NCBI GenBank assembly: GCA_027257055.1
Contig: JAPVLO010000153.1
Location: forward strand, 310,001 to 374,000
Origin: Cephalopachus bancanus
Taxonomy: Eukaryota > Chordata > Mammalia > Primates > Tarsiidae
Length of the DNA: 64,000 bases
Direction of reading: 5' to 3'
The notes under the pieces were generated by a model. It was not told where the DNA came from. It worked only from the letters and a program-made list of their open reading frames with translations, and did not search any database. Shown in pieces: positions 58,097 to 64,000 of this stretch. Both the position numbers and the translations under genes were made by a program. The stretch's first letter is position 1. Every line of letters begins with the position of its first letter.

Positions 58097-58252
58097 GGCC
58101 GGGCTCAGTGGCTCAGCCTGTAAACCCAGTACTTTGGGAGGCCTAGGTGAGTGGATTCCCTGAGCCCAGCAGGTTGACACTGGAGTAGCTATGAGTGTGC
58201 CACTGTATTCCAGCCTGGGCAACAGAGTGAGACTCCAACTCAAAAAAAAAAA
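58097..58252 (+). mobile_element. Half-length Alu with fused arms
   Basis: GGCCGGGCTCAGTGGCTCAGCC runs to GGATTCCCTGAGCCCAGCAGGTTG and then directly to TGTGCCACTGTATTCCAGCC with an A tail. The middle ~140 bases are missing, with CTGAGCCC/GAGCCCAGCAGG homology at the junction, so left and right arms are fused. The duplication AAGACTAAGG / AAGACTAAAG flanks it. Confidence 0.9.
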
Positions 58253-58299
58253 GACTAAAGGGGGATGTGCAAAGTCATTTTAAAGATAAAATATATGTA

Positions 58300-58770
58300 T
58301 GCCCGTATGTATGTGAATATATGTATTCACAATAGCAAAATCATAAAACCAATCCAAGTGGCCACCAACAATAAAGAAAATGTGGTCCATATTCACCATG
58401 GAATACTATGCAGCCATAAAAAAGAATGAAATCATGTCATTTGCAGCAACATGGTTGGAGCTGAAGATCATCATTCTAAATGAACTAACTCAGAAACAGA
58501 AAACCAGACACCAAACGTTTTCACTTGTATGTGGGAGTTAAATGGCCACAAAGATGGAAATAATAGACACTGAGGATGCCAACAGGGTACATAGCAGGGA
58601 ACGAAGCTAGGGTTCAGAAATAACGTATTAGGTACAATATTCACTATCAAAAGAATGGGCTACCTGAGACCCAATCCCCACTATTATACAATATGTCCAT
58701 GTAGCAAACATGCACTTGTACTCCTTGAATCTACAATAAAAATGAAAAAAACAAAAACAAAAACAAAAAA
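58300..58770 (+). mobile_element. L1 3' end, plus strand
   Basis: TTCACAATAGCAAAATCATA, AAAGAAAATGTGGTCCATAT, CCATGGAATACTATGCAGCC, GCAACATGGTTGGAGCTGAA, TGTATGTGGGAGTTAAATGG and TGTACTCCTTGAATCTACAA are a clear L1 ORF2 end and 3' UTR. It lies about 490 bp from GHR exon 3. No ORF is intact. Confidence 0.92.
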
Positions 58771-58895
58771 CAATAAAGAGAGAGAAAGCGAAGAGATAGC
58801 TTCTATGAAGGTAGAATTTTGAAGCATAAGGCAATTTGGTCAAACAGACAAGTTTAACCTTCTACCAATGTAAATTACTAGACAAACACTTCAAA

Positions 58896-58928
58896 ATGAT
58901 AATAATAATAATAATAACAATAATATTT
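58896..58928 (+). repeat. (AATAAT)n simple repeat
   Basis: AATAATAATAATAATAATAA with one interruption. Confidence 0.9.
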
Positions 58929-59258
58929 AAAAGAAAAAGTAAAAAGAGGTAGTTGTCTAAATTTAATAAATAATTGTTGATCCACAATAAATCATTTCCT
59001 ATTTTTTCTCCTTCATTCCTTTGGCCTTGCTTAACCTCCAAGCACAAGCAAAATGGAAAAAAAAGAGGAACCTTGCAGAGAAGTTGAAAAATAAATCCTA
59101 AAAAAAACAGATTTTTTTTGCTTGCCTATAAAATTTCAATTTAGTCACTCTTCCAGTTACCAATATCCCAAATAAAATAGAGAAAGGATAGTCGTTTAAT
59201 TACATTAAAGCATGGGGAAAAAAATCACTGAAGGAAGCAAGAAGACTGAAATTCTTAC

Positions 59259-59324
59259 TTGTTCCTAGGCCTGGATTAACTCTTTGCAGATTCTGGGATG
59301 CTCTGCCAATAATAGCTGGTGTGG
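59259..59324 (-). CDS. GHR: GHR exon 3 (22-codon N-terminal segment)
   Basis: Small exon encoding the N-terminal segment of the mature growth hormone receptor, the one absent in the human d3-GHR form. It is 66 bp, phase 1 at both ends, between CTGTTCCAG and a strong GTAAGA donor. The conceptual peptide from residue 7 reads TPAIIGRASQNLQRVNPGLG and then T, beside human [20 protein letters not shown] as I recall it. The core LQ-VNPGL and the exact exon size identify it. About eight of 21 residues differ, including W16Q, so this segment is the most diverged of the three relative to its length. The reading frame is open, the exon is symmetric, and it could be skipped without a frameshift. It lies 52.2 kb upstream of exon 4 in the gene's direction, similar to the human intron of about 59 kb. 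No exon 2 (signal peptide) is visible in the remaining 4.7 kb. Confidence 0.93.
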
Positions 59325-61249
59325 CTGGAACAGAAAGAAAAAAACATTAGTTATTCCTGTCAAAATGATCTGATCTGATCCTGTTACAGTATCACTTTCA
59401 AATGATAAAGTATGACCTTCCCCCCCATAATAATTCCCCTTTTATAAAAAGAACTCACAAAAATCTGAGCAAATAGAAACCCTCTGGTCTTAAGCCTACA
59501 CACAAAGGCAACATTTTAAATAAAAATCCTTCCTTTATCATTTAGATACAAACTTGAGTCTTGCTTGTGGAAATGAGAAGAATATAAATTAAAAAAAAAA
59601 ATAAAAAACAAACTGTGTGGAAAACAGTTCAGTAAAATAAGTTTATTCTTAAAAATAAACATATGAGCAATCCTGGGAGTAGGGAAGGAATGAGGGGAAG
59701 TGAAACACTGGACAAGAAAGACATAGAAAGAACCTCTTGATGTGTAATGGACAGTAATTGGTCCATTATAAAAGCAATTATAATTTGATTGACACTAGTA
59801 GGATGTTGCATGAAAAACAGGACACAATAGGAAAATACTACAAATCAGATTCCATTTTGTTTCATTACGTTTAGTGCTCTAAGTTGAGTACTAAAATATG
59901 ACATTTTGATAAAGGTTCAGTAAGTTTATATAATTTCCAATGGTGAATGACCTGTTTCACTAATAACTATATGTTACTTGAGAAGGTTTTGATAGTTCAA
60001 AGGAAGAGGAAAATTAAGTTAATCAAAATAATGATGAATAAAGAAAGCAGAGGAAAACTTTTGGAGGTGATGGATAGGTTTATAGCATAGATGCAATAAT
60101 TTCACAGATTTATACCTATATCCATCCTCATGAAGTTGTATACATTAAGTATGTACAGCTTTTTGTATGCTAATCATACCTCAGTAAAGTGGTTAAAAAT
60201 TAGTTAATCATGGAATAGCACACAAACACATGTTATTTTGGTCAAAATTATTCAGCAAGTTTGTCTCAGTTTTCAGCCTGAATCTGAGAAAGCTAACAGA
60301 CAACAGTTTCCAGGCCTCAGATCAAGCAGTAAAGTTGACACATTTTTCCAGAATGAAGGCTGGAATGGAATGTGGGGGTCAGTTATGAGACCCCAAGGAG
60401 AGTGCAGAGCCAAACCTCAGGTCCGGAAATGCTTGGGGAACTCTAGCCACCCTTGACTCTTCACAAACCACGATTTTGCTTTCCTTGCAAACAGACATCT
60501 GGTGCTTTCCCCTTTATGGTGCATTTGGTGACATTTTCGCACAGCGAAAAGCCTTAGTCAGCTAACACTCCTGACAATATGTGAAGAATCAAGACATAAA
60601 AGAAACAAATGACATCTTCATGGAAGGACCACAGATTTATGCCAGTGTCAAGTGGGTGCTGGCAACAAAAGTAAAGCACAATGAACTTAAACTGTACTAT
60701 CTTAGCAAATGAAGGTGTTATGCTTAGCCATCAATTTAAATTAGCATCAAAGCCATGCCCCTAATGTCTTGAAGTGTTGAGCAATAAAGGAAAAACAAAT
60801 GAAGAAAGGCAATAAGCAGAGAATCACAACTCTAATAAGTAATGAAAATTAATGACACCATCACAAATTGTGGTCTCAGTTATCTGTAGGCATCCCATTT
60901 ATTAAATATTCCCAACAAGTCAATAAATACTTCTATAGAGGCTTTTAATTGCTGGAGGTATAAATAAACTAGCTGTGCCCCTAACTTCAGGGAGCCCACA
61001 GTCTTCTAGGTGGAAACTATAAAAGGAGTCAAGCATTGGAGGAACAATGGAGTGGTCCTTAACAAATCTGGACAAGTCTCCTGAGGAAGATGGCCCCTTT
61101 AGATCAGTGCTAAATTTGGGATAATCAGGTAAGGAAGAGGAAGGGAAAGGGCAGCTGGGGGTCAAGGGAACTACCAAACAACGGTGCAGAGGTAAGACAT
61201 AATCTGAGTATGCAAAGAACTGTGATCAACTTTCAAAGACTAGAACTAA

Positions 61250-61435
61250 CTTCAATCTCAACTTCCTTCCTCAAGACCAACTTTGTACCTGGACCTCAGT
61301 TTCTCTGTCTGTAAAATGAAGACAGTAATAACATATACAAACAAGGCTTAAATCAGTTAGTATGAGCAAATCATTTAGTCTACAATATAATTAATAATTA
61401 GTAAATGTTAGATATTATTATCATTGTTATTGCTA
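61250..61435 (+). repeat. MIR SINE relic
   Basis: GGACCTCAGTTTCTCTGTCT, GTAAAATGAAGACAGTAATA and ATAATTAGTAAATGTTAGAT follow the MIR core. Confidence 0.72.
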
Positions 61436-62579
61436 GCGACTACAGAAGCATGTATTTCTGATGGAGAACATGATAATTTTTACATCAGACTGCACATACG
61501 AAGACCGTATGTTGTCATAAACCCAGCAAGACCCCCACTCTTTAGGCCCTCATGTGCAGACTGTATGTGGGCAGTGGGTTCTGTTTTTCTAAGGGACTCT
61601 GGCGAAATGGTATTAGTGGGTTAGGGGATGGAAGTATACTTATGTCAATAATTGAGCTCAAGACCAAATAAAGTCAATTCCAGCTCTCTAACTTCATTTT
61701 AAAGGGAGGAAGAGTAGAAGAATCGATGTTCTGGCAAATTTCATAATTTAACAGTTGTGCAGCAATGGCATGTAGAACTAGCCCTGAATAAACAGTGCAA
61801 ACACAAGTAAGTAAAACATGGTACCACATATGGCAAGCATTGTATACAATGACAGGAAAATGCATACAAAGGGCCTTGCACGGCATCTGGCAGAAAATAA
61901 GCATTGGGTGACATTAGCTGTTGTTATTAGTTAGCTTGTGGTTACAATAAGAATAATGATGCTCTAACTTTCATTAAATCTTTCTTTCAAGACTTCATCT
62001 GACAGGTTTTGCTTTTTCCCTCAGGCAGCTTAATTGTCCTCCACCTAGCAGCCCAGTACAGGTCTTACACCTCTTACTATAATTGCTTATTTGCCTGTGC
62101 TCAGTGGTACTCAGTAAGTTCCTTGGGGCAGGTATTGCTGCCTTCATCTTTATAATCCTGTTATAAGTAAAGGGTAGGATATCTAGTAGAGTAATAAAGT
62201 TTGCTAAATAAATGAGGCAGATGAAGATAAATTACAAATGCTTTAAACTTTGGCTTTTGGACTAAAAGGAAATCAAATAAAAATAGTTGATTATTAGCAA
62301 ATGGTGTCTCCCCTTGGAAATCTCAAATGCTTATCCTGTCTTTTTGACGACTATGCTTGACCATATACCAAAAATTTTCCCTGTTCAAATCTCAACCTCT
62401 AAAGCCCTTTCCAGACCCACCTTTGCCTTCCTGTCCTTCCTTTCCATCTAACTATGATTACTATCACTAAAGAGTAATCATTTTAAAGTCCCAATCCCCT
62501 TCCAGTCTGCCCTTCCAATAATCCTCAAGTTCAAGCTCACAGTCTTGTCGTCTTGATGCCATGTCCCAGATCATCCTGC

Positions 62580-62790
62580 TGCCACTGAAGGGACTATGCA
62601 CATTTTATGGAGTTTCTCCTTTTACTCTCACAAAATCCTCTAAAGTGGGTATTATTATTAGTTATATTTTATGGGTGAAGGATCTAAGGCTCAGAGAAGT
62701 AACTTGTCCAAAGCTACACAGCAATCTCATGATAGAGACCAAATATGAACTGAAGCCAGATTCTGACCCCACCCCATCTCACTGTTTCTA
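62580..62790 (-). repeat. MIR SINE relic
   Basis: TTACTCTCACAAAATCCTCT, GGCTCAGAGAAGTAACTTGT, CCAAAGCTACACAGCAATCT and ACTGAAGCCAGATTCTGACC follow the reverse MIR core. Confidence 0.8.
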
Positions 62791-62834
62791 AAACTTGCCT
62801 GATTATCAAGATTTCTGCAGCATTTATTAAACAT

Positions 62835-63160
62835 ACAGCATCTCCTTTGCAGCAACATGGATTCAGTTAGAGATCATTACTCTAAGTGAATTAATATGGA
62901 AACAGAAAATTGTTCTTACTTACAAGTAGAAGCCAAACACTGGGTACACAAGAACATAAAGATGGGAACAAAAGACACTGGAGACTCCTTAACAGGGAAG
63001 GGAGGAAGAAGGGTAAGAGTTGAAAAACTACCCATTGGGTACTATGCTCATCACTTGTGCGATGAACTCAATAGAAGCCCAAACCTCACCTAGCAACAAA
63101 TCCATGTAACAAGCCTGAACATGTATTCCTTGAATCTAATAAATAAATAAATAAATAAAA
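62835..63160 (+). mobile_element. L1 3' end, plus strand
   Basis: TTTGCAGCAACATGGATTCA, GTTCTTACTTACAAGTAGAA, GTACTATGCTCATCACTTGT, GCCCAAACCTCACCTAGCAA and TATTCCTTGAATCTAATAAA with a (TAAA)n tail is an L1 3' UTR. It is 5'-truncated. Confidence 0.9.
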
Positions 63161-64000
63161 TAAAAATGCAGAGTCTAGGGCCCTGATCCAGATCTACAGA
63201 ATATGAATCTTTAGAGCCCTGGTCAATCTGTTTGTGGACAAGGTCCTGGGAATCTGTAAGTTGACCTTGTTTCCTCCCCACCCCCAACTCCTCCCTCTCC
63301 CATCCAACCATGTGATTCTTAAGACAAAAGGAAAAGATGTTTGGGAAACTCTTCACAATAATTGCTCAGGTCAGAGTCACTGTATCCTCTTTAAGGCTCC
63401 ACTTTTAGGACTTCCAACTATATGCCCATAGCTGCTACTCATTGGCAGGCACCTGACTGATTTGAACACATACTGGCTGATTTGAATGCAGCAGACATTC
63501 TGGAAAGTTATATTGACGGAGTCAGGTTGCTGAGGCTTTGGGGCCAAATGCCCTTCAGGGGTCAATTCAGGAGAAACCAGGTAAGACATGTGACACCCTT
63601 GCAGTCAAGCCTCTTCTTTTTGCTCTGAAATTGGGTGATATTGCCCAGTGGGTCCTCAGGCTATAATCACCTTCTTGATCATGGAAGACTTGGTATGCCA
63701 CTGAGCCCGAGTGCAGTGACAGTTCTAAGTTGAAATTTCCTTTATTCTTCTGTGGCTCATTAGATTGATTGAATTCCTTTCCACAGCTTCTCCTGGACTA
63801 AAGTATATTATCTTGTACATGTTATAACTTTTGGCAGTTCTAAAGAAACCTATGCAATCAGAACAGGATATCTTTGGGTCTTTCCAATGGACAGTATTAC
63901 ATCCCTACATCTCCATGAGGAAGTATATATCTTCTACACTTGAACAGTAAATCATAGAGCACATTACATGAGTTAGAGAATTTAAATAAACAAAAATAGG

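Larger units (their letters stand above)
7027..59258 (-). other. GHR: GHR intron 3 (52 kb)
   Basis: A 52,232-bp intron between exons 3 and 4 that makes up most of the window. It has no other supported protein-coding gene. Its contents are the interspersed repeats listed separately. Recognisable repeat copies are densest at 16.5-20.7, 21.5-26.5, 42-47 and 49.3-57.2 kb. Confidence 0.85.
59325..64000 (-). other. GHR: GHR intron 2, 3' part
   Basis: Sequence upstream of exon 3, running to the right edge. It contains a MIR relic (about 61250-61435), a second MIR relic (about 62580-62790) and an L1 3' end (62835-63160). I see nothing recognisable in 59330-61250 beyond weak L2-like sequence near 60930-61010, and nothing in 63170-64000. 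No exon 2 with a signal peptide is visible. Confidence 0.75.

Noticed and set aside
59325..64000. Search for GHR exon 2 (signal peptide)
   Set aside because: No signal-peptide-like coding segment with matching splice phase was found; human intron 2 is tens of kilobases, so exon 2 is expected outside the window.

Overview
The window is vertebrate nuclear DNA from a primate. It has no bacterial-style gene layout, only short splice-site-bounded coding segments in very large introns, and is filled with 7SL-derived Alu repeats, L1, MIR, MER-type DNA transposons, MLT1 and an ERV relic. Most Alus share a variant form: the box A side reads GGCTCAGCCTGTAATCCC, the right arm carries a GC-rich GTGGCCGGGAGCGGCCACTG-like segment, and younger copies have lost AACTTGGT before GAGACC. 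This is neither the usual human consensus nor the lemur form as I remember them. A tarsier-like or other non-anthropoid primate is my best inference; the order is certain, the species is not.

Only one protein-coding gene is supported: growth hormone receptor (GHR), on the minus strand. Three consecutive coding exons of the extracellular hormone-binding domain are present: exon 3 (59259-59324, 66 bp), exon 4 (6897-7026, 130 bp) and exon 5 (808-980, 173 bp). Each has AG/GT splice borders, the lengths equal the human exons as I remember them, and the phases join in frame from residue 6/7 to the first base of codon 129. The six cysteines of the first fibronectin-type domain, the hormone-binding Trp104 and two N-glycosylation sequons are intact. 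Position 43 is Leu, the state of non-primates and early primate lineages, not the Arg of human.

The rest is intronic: part of intron 5 (1-807), intron 4 (981-6896), a 52-kb intron 3 (7027-59258) and part of intron 2 (59325-64000). Intron 3 holds most of the mobile elements. Region 16.5-20.7 kb is a nest of L1M remnants with three Alus inserted; 21-26 kb holds hAT-type MER elements, an Alu and a truncated U2 snRNA retrocopy; 42-47 kb is an Alu/L1/MER2 cluster; 49.3-53.1 kb holds a MER1-like hAT element, a mariner transposase relic, and an internally deleted class I ERV with LTR, a tRNA-Ile-like primer site and an env TM fragment; 54-57 kb has a short polyadenylated retrocopy, an MLT1 LTR and an Alu right arm.

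I found no new multi-gene system. The most useful observations are the GHR residue states bearing on hormone specificity, the lineage-specific Alu subfamily, the 3'-truncated U2 retrocopy, an L1 with an apparent 3' transduction, and the leader-to-env-TM structure of the ERV relic.
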